A DNA stretch of 64,000 bases from JAUIKM01 sp964445695. GTDB lineage: Bacteria > Bacteroidota > Ignavibacteria > Kapaibacteriales > UBA7675. The stretch spans positions 45,973 to 109,972 of the forward strand of contig CAYULF010000021.1 in NCBI GenBank assembly GCA_964445695.1. The letters are read 5' to 3'. The first letter of the stretch is position 1. The number at the start of each line of letters is the position of its first letter. The notes under the pieces are model-generated. The model ran no database searches. It was not told the DNA's origin and worked only from the letters and a program-made list of their open reading frames with translations. Below are positions 51,662 through 61,100 of this stretch, in pieces. The translations under genes and the position numbers were made by a program.

Positions 51662-52318
51662 ATGCGGATTCTGATCGGGAGCAACAACCAACATAAAGTG
51701 GGCGAAATCAGCTCAATCCTGCGGACGATTTTCAGCGAAGAGCTGGAAGTACTGCTTCCGAGGGACCTGCCTTCGTTTCCGACGGAAATTGAAGAATGCG
51801 GGGATACGCTGGAGGCCAATGCGATGATCAAGGCGCTCGAGATGTACGAGGCCACGGCCCGGCCGTGTATCGCCGACGACACCGGACTGGAGGTAGCCGC
51901 GCTGAACGGTCGTCCCGGCGTGTTTTCCGCGCGTTTTGCCGGGGAGAACGCCACGGATGCGGATAATCGAAAACTGCTGCTGCAGGAGCTGCGGGGAGCC
52001 GAACAACGCGAGGCGCAGTTCCGGACGGTGATCTGTTTTTACGACGGTTTTCGGCCGATTTTTGCCGAAGGAGTCTGCCGCGGCCGGATCCTGAACGAGG
52101 AGCGCGGCGACGGCGGTTTCGGCTACGATCCCGTCTTCATGCCCGAAGGTGAAACGCGCAGTTTTGCGGAGATGCCCGCGGCGGAAAAAAATGCGATCAG
52201 TCATCGCGGGCGGGCCCTCCTGCAAATGGCGCACAAGCTGGAAACGCTGCGGGCCGAGCGCATGCCGACCGGCGATCTGGCGCTGGCGATGGAAGAAATC
52301 AGCCGACCGCAACGCTGA
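51662..52318 (+). CDS. rdgB: XTP/dITP pyrophosphatase (RdgB/HAM1)
   Basis: ATG at 51662 (218 aa) gives the family start MRILIGSNNQHKVGEISSIL. The open frame continues upstream to 51482, but that segment is not conserved in the family. Motifs: ECGDTLEANAMIKA (near 50), CIADDTGLEVAALNGRPGVFSARFAG in two parts (near 72-97), GFGYDPVFMPEG (near 155), FAEMPAAEKNAISHRGRAL (near 170). It removes non-canonical purine nucleotides such as dITP and XTP from the pool. It lies 199 bases after the aminotransferase. Confidence 0.95.
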   Translation: MRILIGSNNQHKVGEISSILRTIFSEELEVLLPRDLPSFPTEIEECGDTLEANAMIKALEMYEATARPCIADDTGLEVAALNGRPGVFSARFAGENATDADNRKLLLQELRGAEQREAQFRTVICFYDGFRPIFAEGVCRGRILNEERGDGGFGYDPVFMPEGETRSFAEMPAAEKNAISHRGRALLQMAHKLETLRAERMPTGDLALAMEEISRPQR

Positions 52319-52335
52319 GCGATGGCAGACGGAAT

Positions 52336-53013
52336 TTGTATATTTGCGACGTGAATCCCGATTCGTCCGATACTCTCTCCGCACATAGCGCTTTTCCCGC
52401 TGAGGGCGAACGCATCGAACATTTGTGCCGCATTGTCATTCTGGCGGCCAGGCAGCAGCACGAGGCGCTGGAGCAGCAGATACGAGCCGCACTGAACACT
52501 TCCTGTTCGCACGGCGACGTCTACGAAGCGCTGACGCAACTTTATCTTTTCTGTGGTTTCCCCGCAGCCCTGGAAGGGCTGCTATGTCTTCACAACGTCG
52601 TGCAAACGATGCCGGACATCGCGCCGATGCGTCCCGAGGCCTACGACCCGGCTGCATTCGCCGCGCGCGGCGAAGAGTTGTGCCGCCGCATTTATACAAG
52701 CGCCTACGACAAAATGCGCGAGCGGCTGGCCGCAGCGGCGCCGGACCTCGACCAGTGGATGATCGTTGAAGGATACGGCAAGACGCTGGCGCGGCCGCAG
52801 CTGGACATCGGGATTCGCGAATTGCTCATTGTGGCCGTGTTATGCGTGGGCAGCTGGGAACGACAGTTGTTTTCCCACCTGCGTGGAGCGCTCAACGTCG
52901 GTGTTGACGCAGCAAGCTGCCGAGCGGTCATCGACCTGGCCGGCGCGGAAGACGCCGAAGCACGCCGCCGTCATCACGAAATACTGGATAGGATTCTACG
53001 CCGCAGCACATGA
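52336..53013 (+). CDS. Carboxymuconolactone decarboxylase (CMD/AhpD)-like family protein
   Basis: The 225-aa frame starts with a TTG at 52336, or with GTG at 52351; neither has a strong ribosome binding site, so the start is uncertain. Two CMD-like halves can be seen: residues 28-85 (RIVILAARQQHEALEQQIRA, GDVYEALTQLYLFCGFPAAL) and 125-200 (LDIGIRELLIVAVLCVGSWERQL, FSHLRGALNVGVDAASCRAVI). The CxxC of AhpD is missing. Members bind small substrates or act in oxidative stress; the function here is unknown. Its stop overlaps the start of dacB (ATGA), so the two are translationally coupled. Confidence 0.7.
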   Translation: MYICDVNPDSSDTLSAHSAFPAEGERIEHLCRIVILAARQQHEALEQQIRAALNTSCSHGDVYEALTQLYLFCGFPAALEGLLCLHNVVQTMPDIAPMRPEAYDPAAFAARGEELCRRIYTSAYDKMRERLAAAAPDLDQWMIVEGYGKTLARPQLDIGIRELLIVAVLCVGSWERQLFSHLRGALNVGVDAASCRAVIDLAGAEDAEARRRHHEILDRILRRST

Positions 53014-54629
53014 AAAACAAAGCGCATATCCTGCTTTTTCTAAGTGCATTGGCCTGTTGTACCGGCCTGATGCACACGCATTGTCTCGCCGCCGCCGACA
53101 CTACACAAGCCAAGCCCGGTGAGAAACCGGCAGCTCCGCAGCAACAGCCGGAGGCCTACGACTCCGTCAGGGAGCTGCAGGTCGATCTGGAGAATCTGCT
53201 GTCGGACGAACGCTTCAGCAGCGCGTCGATCGGCGCAGGCGTCTATTCGCCCACTCGCGGCACATGGCTGTTTGAACACCGCCGCAACAAGGCGATGCTG
53301 CCCGCTTCCTGCGTCAAACTCTTTACCACCGCGGCCGCGCTGGAGCAGCTCGGCCCGGACTTCGTCTACAGCACCTCGCTCTACCTGGACGGTGTAATCA
53401 AAAGCAACGGCGAATTTGTCGGCAACGTCATCATTCGCGGTGCGGGCGACCCGACGATGAGCGCTGCTTTCGGCGACGTGCCCGAGGCGATCCTGGACGA
53501 GTGGGTCGACCAGTTTGAGCTTCACGGCATCTCGTCCATCCGCGGCAACCTCGTCGGCGACGACTCCTATTTTGACCACATGGCGCTCGGGCCCGGCTGG
53601 GCCTGGGACGACGCCGGATACGCCTATTCGGCGGAAGTGTCGGCGCTGTCGTTTTTCGACAACAAGGTGATTGTCGTCGTCGAGCCCGGCGACTCGGTCG
53701 ACGCGCCGGTGCGCGTGGAAATGCGGCCGCGCAACGAGTACGTGGAACTGCGCGTGCACGCCCTGACGGGACCGGCGGATTCAAGTTCGTCGATCCAGGT
53801 ACAGCGCGACGCCAACGCAAATGTTGTCCACATTCACGGACGCCTGCCCTACGACTCGGTGGCCCATCGGAGTTTTGAAACACACGAAATCGCCGTCATC
53901 AATCCGACGCGCTACACACTGCATCTGTTTGTGCGGGCGCTTGAAGAACGCGGCATCCGCTTTCGCGGCCGCAGTTTCGACTCCGAATCCTGGGGCGACT
54001 TCATCGACTACACGGACATACGCCCGGTTTACCAGCACAGTTCGCCGCCTTTGGGCAAAATCGTGGGCGTGATCAACCGCCACAGCCACAATCTGGCGGC
54101 AGAGATGCTGTTCAAGACGCTGGCCAAGGAAAGCACGGGCGTCGGCAGCTTTGAAGCCGGTGCGGAAGTTCTGCGCAGCTTCGGAGCGCGCCACGAGGTA
54201 GCGCCCGAAAGTGTGTTCATCGTCGACGGCTCGGGCCTCTCGCGGCTCAACTCCGTCGCGCCGCAGCACATCATTTCCGTGTTGTCCGACATGTACAATT
54301 CGCCGCACCGCGACGTTTTTGTCGCTTCGCTGGCGACGCCGGGGACGGACGGCACCATGGAAAACCGGATGAAAGGCAGCAGTGCGGAGACGCGTGTGTT
54401 TGCCAAGACCGGAACGATGAACAATACGAGCGCTCTGGCGGGTTACGTCTACAGCGGCGACGGCGAGGCGCTGGCCTTTGCTGTCATCGTCAATCACGCC
54501 ACTGCGCCCACCTCGCTGGCACGCAACCTGCAGGATCTGTTTGCGATGCGTCTGGCGGGTTTCCGCCGCTCGCCGAGCGCCGAGCAATCCGCCCCTGACG
54601 GGCCGGCGCAGCACAAAAGCATGAATTGA
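53010..54629 (+). CDS. dacB: D-alanyl-D-alanine carboxypeptidase/endopeptidase (PBP4, DacB)
   Basis: This 539-aa S13 peptidase has a signal peptide (ILLFLSALACCTGLMHTHCLAAA) and three active-site motifs: SxxK in LPASCVKLFTTAA (near residue 97), SxN in INRHSHNLAAEMLF (near 358), and KTG in RVFAKTGTMNN (near 467). Domains II/III lie between the first two, as usual for PBP4, and length (about 480-540) is normal. It trims or cuts peptidoglycan cross-links in the periplasm. ATGA overlap with the CMD-like gene suggests one transcript. Two terminators follow. Confidence 0.93.
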   Translation: MKNKAHILLFLSALACCTGLMHTHCLAAADTTQAKPGEKPAAPQQQPEAYDSVRELQVDLENLLSDERFSSASIGAGVYSPTRGTWLFEHRRNKAMLPASCVKLFTTAAALEQLGPDFVYSTSLYLDGVIKSNGEFVGNVIIRGAGDPTMSAAFGDVPEAILDEWVDQFELHGISSIRGNLVGDDSYFDHMALGPGWAWDDAGYAYSAEVSALSFFDNKVIVVVEPGDSVDAPVRVEMRPRNEYVELRVHALTGPADSSSSIQVQRDANANVVHIHGRLPYDSVAHRSFETHEIAVINPTRYTLHLFVRALEERGIRFRGRSFDSESWGDFIDYTDIRPVYQHSSPPLGKIVGVINRHSHNLAAEMLFKTLAKESTGVGSFEAGAEVLRSFGARHEVAPESVFIVDGSGLSRLNSVAPQHIISVLSDMYNSPHRDVFVASLATPGTDGTMENRMKGSSAETRVFAKTGTMNNTSALAGYVYSGDGEALAFAVIVNHATAPTSLARNLQDLFAMRLAGFRRSPSAEQSAPDGPAQHKSMN

Positions 54630-54659
54630 AGAACCGGTGACGGATAATTGCCCTGCTGC

Positions 54660-54687
54660 GGCGGCCCGGTCTTTGCCGCCTTTGTTG
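54660..54687 (+). terminator. Candidate terminator 1 after dacB
   Basis: GGCGGC (54660-54665) pairs with GCCGCC (54675-54680) around a 9-base loop, followed by TTTGTTGT. It is 31 bases after the stop. Confidence 0.5.
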
Positions 54688-54712
54688 TAAATTGGCGACG
54701 GGAATTTCTCCG

Positions 54713-54738
54713 CGGCGCAGACACTTGCGCCGTTTTTG
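54713..54738 (+). terminator. Candidate terminator 2 after dacB
   Basis: CGGCGC (54713-54718) pairs with GCGCCG (54727-54732), followed by TTTTT (54733-54737). Together with the first hairpin it gives a tandem terminator before the Wzz-like gene. Confidence 0.6.
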
Positions 54739-54874
54739 TTGAAAATCAGCGGCGGCGGCAATTCAACCGATCAGCCCTGCTACGTGTAAACAGGTATCGA
54801 CATCGTTCGATCGATCGGCGACCGTCTCCCGGTCGGCCCTCCTGTTTGTATCCAACAGCCTTGCGATTTTTCAT

Positions 54875-56092
54875 ATGAATACTTCTTCCCCAGCGCCCGA
54901 ATCAACCCCCGAACAACCGCGCAAAATCAGCGACGCCATGTACTACATCCTTTTGATGCGGCGCCACTGGCTGTTTCTGATACTGGGCACGCTGATTCCC
55001 ACGGCGGCCATGGGCTACTACATGTACAATTACCAGCCGAACTGGTACGCTGCGACGGTGACTTTTGTGCCGCCGCAGATGAAAAGCACGGGGCTGGGCG
55101 GCATGCTGGGCGGCATCACATCCGCGCTGCAGGACTTTGGCCTGAGCAAGGTCGGCGGTGGCGGAGGCGCCGGTTATACACACGGGGTTATCCTGCGCAG
55201 CCGCATGCTCAAGGATTCGCTGATCGCCTACTACAATCTGGACTCGGCCTACGAACTGCAGGACGCCACACCCGGCGACGTACGCAAGGCGCTCGACAAC
55301 AACTTCGACGTGACCTTTGAAAAACTCGGCAACTACGCCTTGACCATTTACGACAAGGACCCGGAGACGGCCGCGCGCATGGCCAATCACGCCGTCAAAA
55401 TCGGCGACAACCTTGCGTCGCAGTTGTTCCGCACCGAGGCGCGCGTGCAGCGCGAGCAGATGGAAAAACAGATGCGGCAGAACCAGCTGAACCTCCAGAT
55501 TGCGATGGACTCCATCAAGTGGTACGCCAACAAATACCAGCTGATTGAACCTGAAGTACAGGCGGCGGCGGCCATAGAGGGATTGGCCCAACTGCGCACC
55601 GAGCAAATCAAACAACAGACCGCACTTGAACTCATGCGCCAGTACCTGGGTGAAAACGACCCCGCCGTGCGCACGCAGGAATTACTTGTTGAAAACCTTC
55701 GCAACCAGGTCGCAAACGCACAGACCGAGCCCGGTTTTGTGGGCAACTTCAGCCTGGAACAAGGCGCGGACGTCATGCTGCGGTATATGACACATCGCGC
55801 CGACGCCGAAGCTTACGGGCGGATGAAAGCCATCATGATCCCGATGTACGAGCAGACTATTCTGGACGAGCAGCGCAACATGCCCTCCATGTACGTTCTG
55901 GACGAAGCCCTTCCGCCGGATCGTCCCGCCCGTCCCATGCGCAGTCTGTTTGTGGCAGGCACAGCTCTGATGATGCTGGCCATCCTGGGAATTTTTGTGG
56001 CCATTCTGGAAAAATATCGCGCACTTAAACGCGAATATCCAGACTACTTCGGCAACAAAAAGAAGAGTCTCCCCCAGAGCACGGACTCATAG
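54875..56092 (+). CDS. Wzz/chain-length determinant-like polysaccharide co-polymerase (second copy)
   Basis: This 405-aa inner-membrane protein has membrane helices at HWLFLILGTLIPTAAMGYYMY (near 30-50) and LFVAGTALMMLAILGIFVAIL (near 352-375), with a long coiled-coil periplasmic loop (170-275). Family features are the YAATVTFVPPQMKSTGLGGML segment (near 58-80) and LDEALPPDRPARPMRSLFVA before the second helix. No kinase domain is present. It resembles the 24707 gene in layout but not closely in sequence, and no exporter gene is beside it. It probably serves a different polysaccharide. It is preceded by tandem terminators, and repeat element copy D follows. Confidence 0.85.
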   Translation: MNTSSPAPESTPEQPRKISDAMYYILLMRRHWLFLILGTLIPTAAMGYYMYNYQPNWYAATVTFVPPQMKSTGLGGMLGGITSALQDFGLSKVGGGGGAGYTHGVILRSRMLKDSLIAYYNLDSAYELQDATPGDVRKALDNNFDVTFEKLGNYALTIYDKDPETAARMANHAVKIGDNLASQLFRTEARVQREQMEKQMRQNQLNLQIAMDSIKWYANKYQLIEPEVQAAAAIEGLAQLRTEQIKQQTALELMRQYLGENDPAVRTQELLVENLRNQVANAQTEPGFVGNFSLEQGADVMLRYMTHRADAEAYGRMKAIMIPMYEQTILDEQRNMPSMYVLDEALPPDRPARPMRSLFVAGTALMMLAILGIFVAILEKYRALKREYPDYFGNKKKSLPQSTDS

Positions 56093-56173
56093 GTATTGTT
56101 TAAGACAGTCTTCCACACCTGAATGCGGCAATGGGACATTCCGATTGCCGCACATCATGCTCATCCCAATCCA

Positions 56174-56242
56174 CTCTGAGCGCTTCGCCTCCGCTTCTGT
56201 TAGCGGGCGGCTTGCTTTTTGCTTTTGTTTGTCAGCGTGTTT
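56174..56242 (+). terminator. Dispersed terminator-like repeat element, copy D
   Basis: CTCTGAGCGCTTCGCC, CCGCT(tctgtt)AGCGG, GGCTTGC, T-rich run, TTGTTTGTCAGCGTGTT. It is nearly identical to copy B on the minus strand at 12685-12750. It is 81 bases after the wzz-like stop and points the same way. Confidence 0.65.
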
Positions 56243-56806
56243 CCGGCGCGAAGTTACTCGGGCGGCGGCAGGCGCCAGGTCGGCCGGACTCGAGTTTCGA
56301 CGATCAGCACACGAGCCGCAAACGCAGCGAGCAGCTACGCGGTTTAAACACGGCTTTTAACGACGCATTGACCGGTGTAAAACTCTCCGGCTTGTGTCTG
56401 CGAGACTAACAAGAGAGTCAGGAAGCGGAGACCACAGCGAAAGCAAGGGCTCCGAGGAGGATTTTGCAGGCAGTTCCTTGTTAAACACCGAACAATTCGT
56501 TTTCATTCTTCCCGGTACAGGCCCGCAGATAGCGGAATTGTTCACAACTCAACCGGCTTCGTCTACCCCTCCTCCTCGTGTCCAGTGAAATGTGGAATTA
56601 ATTTATGTTAACAGGCGGCCGCTAAAAATTCGACCCGCCCGGGATATGATGCACCTGCGCAACATGAGGGTATACAACAATTTTATCAAGCTGAAAAACG
56701 TGAACGGCATGTATTCACCGACAAGCGTGGCGTATCATCGAGTTAAGCGGACATTACAACTTCCGCTGCACCATCAAATCACGAACCGTCAAGACCGTTT
56801 AAACCA
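56243..56806. other. Intergenic stretch rich in TTAAAC words; no gene recognised
   Basis: The stretch between the second wzz-like gene and hslO holds TTAAAC-type words near 56340, 56356, 56480, 56605 and 56741, and an AACAAGAGAGTC motif near 56408 that resembles the tail of the dispersed elements. Open frames of 60-120 codons exist, but none has a recognisable motif or a good start. Confidence 0.45.
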
Positions 56807-56847
56807 CAAACGCGACGCCTCCCCATTCGGAAGCGTCGCGCTTTGTT
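56807..56847. terminator. Bidirectional terminator downstream of hslO
   Basis: CGCGACGC (56811-56818) pairs perfectly with GCGTCGCG (56833-56840), with TCC (56820-56822) and GGA (56829-56831) extending the inner stem, and T-rich flanks (CTTTGTTT after; AAACCACAAA before, read on minus). It can end hslO transcription on the minus strand. Confidence 0.75.
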
Positions 56848-56866
56848 TAAGTGTTAACGGTCGGTG

Positions 56867-57811
56867 TTAAGACTCGCCGCCCGATTTACCGGCGCTCTGG
56901 GCGTCGATCTCGTCGATCAGACCGCTGAAGTCGTCGTCGCTCAGTTCGTAGCGTTCACTGCAGTAGTTGCAGACCAGCTCGCGCTGTTTTTTGCGCCACA
57001 TGTCTTCAATCTCCGCGCGCCCCAGAGTCAGAAGTCCGTTCTTGAATCGTTCGATTGAACAGCGACAGTAAAAATCAATCGGTGTATTGGCCACGATTTT
57101 CACGTTTTCGCCGGCGATCATCTGGATCACCTCGTCGGGACGATAATCCGTCATCCAGGACGAGTTGCGGCTGCGCAGCTCGGTAATGTTCGCCACGATC
57201 GTTTCGATCTGTTCGGGGTCGGCGTCCGGCATGGCCTGCACCAGAATGCCGCCGGCCTGAACCATCTTGCCTTCGTCGTCGATACGCTCATCCAGCACGA
57301 CGCTCGAACGGATCTGTTCCGACTGCAGGAGATACTTTTCCAGATCGGCGCTGATATCGCCTTTGGCCAGATCCGTGATTCCCGTGGTCGGTTCGCCGCG
57401 GTCGTAGAGAATTTTACTGACCTGCATGAGGCCGAGGCCCAGGCCGTCGCCCAGCTGAGCGTTGTCGGCTTTCATGTCGATCGTCGCAGTCGGATTGCCC
57501 ACAAAACCGCGAATCTCACCGACCTGCATCGCCTCGGCATAGACCAGGCCCAGGGGGCCGCTGCCTTTGATTTCTATGATGATGCGTTCTTCGCCTTTGA
57601 GAAAAGAAGCGAGCAGCGCCGCGCCGGACATCGCCCGACCGAGGATTACGGCCGCCAGGGGACCGAGGCCGTGGCGCTCCTGCGCGCGCGAAGCCAGACT
57701 GCTGGAACGCACCACGCCGATGCGAAAATGCCCGTCTTCCGTCAGCCCGCGCGCCACGCGGTCGCGATGCTGATACATCTTTTTCAGTTTTCTGAGTTTG
57801 GACTCCGCCAT
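56867..57811 (-). CDS. hslO: Redox-regulated chaperone Hsp33
   Basis: This 314-aa holdase is activated by oxidation. Its N-terminal domain has GHFRIGVVRSSSLASRAQER and RAMSGAALLASFLKGEERI, and the central domain LYDRGEPTTGITDLAKGDIS and YLLQSEQIRSSV. The C-terminal zinc motif is CxC plus CxxC: DFYCRCSIERF (near 246) and VCNYCSERYEL (near 275), which coordinate one zinc in the reduced state. Its length is slightly above that of E. coli Hsp33. It stands alone between two plus-strand regions and has its own terminator. Confidence 0.95.
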   Translation of the reverse strand: MAESKLRKLKKMYQHRDRVARGLTEDGHFRIGVVRSSSLASRAQERHGLGPLAAVILGRAMSGAALLASFLKGEERIIIEIKGSGPLGLVYAEAMQVGEIRGFVGNPTATIDMKADNAQLGDGLGLGLMQVSKILYDRGEPTTGITDLAKGDISADLEKYLLQSEQIRSSVVLDERIDDEGKMVQAGGILVQAMPDADPEQIETIVANITELRSRNSSWMTDYRPDEVIQMIAGENVKIVANTPIDFYCRCSIERFKNGLLTLGRAEIEDMWRKKQRELVCNYCSERYELSDDDFSGLIDEIDAQSAGKSGGES

Positions 57812-58149
57812 TGCCTTATCCCGATCCTTCGATCCCGCGGGGCCGCAAACCGGGCCGCCGTGTAAAAAAATCCAAAAGCCGTGAAACGATTATTGACCGG
57901 AGGCATTGTTTTGCGCGGACAGACCTGAACATCCGGCCCGTGAAGTGCCGATTTTTGGCCTTTCAGATGAGCCGGAAAGACCGTAATTTGCGGATCTTTT
58001 GACATGTGTAACCAGAAGCGCCGCTCATACGTCTTCCACACCGGACCGCGGTCCCGATGCAGTCGCGCCGAAGTCCGCGGGAGCACATCCAAACTCTCTT
58101 TCAACGCGTGAATCCGGGTGCCGGACTCACTCTGCGCAAATCGCTCACT
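57812..58149. other. Divergent intergenic region upstream of a T9SS cargo gene
   Basis: Between hslO and the plus-strand cargo gene. A near-match to the Bacteroidota -7 element (TAATTTGC near 57983) lies on the plus strand, but no matching -33 is visible. TTGACA at 57999-58004 looks like a sigma-70 -35, but no good -10 is at the right distance. No gene. Confidence 0.4.
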
Positions 58150-61100
58150 ATGAAAGATTCCCCCCTGCCGTACGTACGGCGTAGTTTTTTGGCATTCGTT
58201 TTCTGTCTGACCTTTGGCGGACTGCTGCCGCTGAATGCGCAGTTGATCACTCAGCTGGAGGTGCAGTCACTGCCGGATATCACCATCGACGCCACGAACT
58301 TTCCGCACGTGAGCGCACGAATTCGCGCAAACTACAACGGCAGCGCCTACGCGCTCTCTACCAATGAAATTCTGATTCAGGAAGATAATCGGACCACGCG
58401 GCCGCAAAGCGTCAGCGCGCCCAACGGCGCGGGATTCCAGACCATTGAATGGCTCTCGACCCTGCGCGGCGTGCAGCGCGATCCTTCTTCGACAGTCGAA
58501 AATCCGGTCGGCTTTAATCCCGCGACAATATATGTGATCGTCGACGGTCAGGTGTCGCGCGAACAGGCGCTGCAACGCCGCTACGATCCGCCTTTGGTGC
58601 GTTTTCTGGCGCTGGATCCCGAACTGACTGACGTTTTGCCGGACGTTCACTTCGGCACGGTGGCGCCGGGACAGGATTCGGTTGTGTCCGTGTACGTTCA
58701 GTTGCAGTCCGCCGAGCGCGTCAACGATCGCGAACTGCCGATCACAGTTGACTCCGTATCGATTTCCGGCGATCAGTTCAGCTGGAAATGGATGGGCGCC
58801 GCCATCGACCGCAATGATCAGTTTCCGATTACGATCGTTTCGCCCTTCCGCTATCGCATCGAAGTGACCTTCAGCCCGACGAGCAGCAACTACGTCTACG
58901 ACACGCTGACGGTCTACTACGACGGCGGCGCAACGCGCAGCGCCTACCTGATCGGCAACCTGTTTGAGGTGCCGGACATCTCGCCGCTGCAGATGATTTC
59001 ACCGGTCGGCGGAGCAATTTTTGCGCCCTGCGAGGACATCGAAATCGAGTGGGAAGGCGCAACGCCCAACCTGCCCGTCACGGTGGAGTTTTCGCCGGAC
59101 GCCGGACGCAACTGGCAGGTCATCGGCGAAACCACAGAGAGTTCGCTTCTGTGGCGACTGCCGACCGAGGGCAGCGAGCAGGTGCGTTTCCGGGTGACGC
59201 AGCCGCTGCAGGCGTCGGAGACAAAAACGCTGCAGGAACAGGGAGCGCCGATCGGCAATATCGGCTTCAGCAATGACAGCAAAGCACTGCTTTCGGCCGA
59301 CCAGTCCGGCGTGATCCGCACCTGGGATGTGGCCAGCGCGGCAGCAGGCTTTGTCTACACGGTGCCCGGCTCACGGCCGAATACCCAGCCCTACGAAGCA
59401 CTGGCGGTGAACTACATTTCCGACACGCAGTTTGCGGCGGTTTTCAAGAATATTATCGCCCTGCGCGACTCGATGTACATTTTTACCGTCGGCCAGGCTG
59501 AACCCGTCGCGCAGTTTGGGCTGCCGTCGACGTTTCCTGTCAGTTCGGTCGACATCGACGTCCAGGGCCGTTTTGTGGCCTTTGGTTCGGACCGTTCCGC
59601 TGAAATGGTGATAGTAAATTTGCCTGATCTGAGCCAGCGGACTGTGCGCTTCGACGCGCCGGTTACGGGCATCACACTCAGCGGCAAACAGGAAAAGGCT
59701 GTTGTATCGGGGTTGGATGGGCAGCTGCATCTGTTTGACCTGCCTGAGTTTACGCGGACGGGCACGATTGACCTGGCGCATTTCCAGACGATCAATCAGC
59801 TCGAACTTTCGGCCGACGGGCGTTTTATCGCGGTTGCCACGAAAGCCCCGCGGGTGACACAACAGGGCGGCGGCAGAGCGGCGGTGCACATTATTGACGT
59901 GGCCTCGGGCCAGACGATCCGTTCGTTCAGGCGCAGCAGCACGGATGCCGTCGGATTTACCTTTTCGTCCACGGCGCGCTTCCTGGCGATCGGTTTTGAG
60001 GGCGCACCGCAGACGCGCATTTACAACCTGCCGAGCGACCGCGATGAGGGCAGTATTATCAGCCATCCCGGCGCTCTGACGGATATCGAGTTCGCTTCGG
60101 ACGGTTTTTCGATTGCATCGTCGGCGCTGACCACGATCCAGAACCTCAAACTGCGCACCTTTGCTTTCCCGGAGCGCGACTCCAACGATACGTTTATCCG
60201 CATTGTGCCGCCGACAGTACGTCTGGCGGCCCCGGTTCTGCCGGACGCGCTGATAGGTGCAAGCGAACCGGTGACGATCAGCACCGCCATCTGCAATGAC
60301 GGCGAAACGGCGCTCGATCTCGATAATTTATTTCTGGCCACCGGCCTGATGTTCCGTCTGGCGAATGATTTTGTGCGCGACACGCTGGAACCCGGCGAGT
60401 GCCGCGACGTCGAGTTGATCTTTAATCCGAGCGATACCGGCTCTATCCGGGACCTGCTTGTCTTCCAGTCCTGCGAGCGCGAGTTCGTGATTCCGCTGGA
60501 GGCGCGTTCGCAAAACCGCAATATCGCGCTGCTGGCGGCGGACTATGACTTCGGCGAGCTGTGCGTGGGTGAGGAGCGCACAGTGGAGATCGATCTGATC
60601 CGCAATGACGACGACCGTCCACTTCTGGTCAATTCGATTTTTATCGAGGACATCGCGACTTCGCCATTTGTCTTCGCCGAGGTGATCAGCGACACGCTGC
60701 TTCTGCCGGGCGAGACACTGCGCGCCCGCATTCGCTTCTCACCGCTCGATCTTGGCTTTGAAGATCGGATCGTGACGGTGGAGCACTCGGACCAGCGCCA
60801 GGTCTTTGCCGAGTTTGACTTCCGCGGCGTAGGCGTGGGAGCGGAACTCGACTACTCACATGAAACTTTGACCTTTATTCCGGAACTGCGGACGCGCACG
60901 GTGCGCATCACGAACAACTCCGCCAATCCGGTGCAGATCAACGACGTGCAGTCTGCCGACCCCGGCGTGTACAGAGTGACATCGTCCTTCCCGGCGACCA
61001 TCGGACCGGGTGAGAGCGCGGAAGTTCAGGTGGAATATCTGGGACCGGATGCGCCTATCGCCAACAGCGAGCTGCGCATCAGCTCGGAACCCTGCTCCGG

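Noticed and set aside
52340..52347. TATATTTG as a promoter -7 box for the CMD-like gene
   Set aside because: No TTTG lies 19-21 bases upstream, and the box overlaps the likely start codon.
57999..58004. TTGACA as a sigma-70 -35 box for the T9SS cargo gene
   Set aside because: No TATAAT-like sequence at 16-18 bases; the lineage uses a different promoter consensus.
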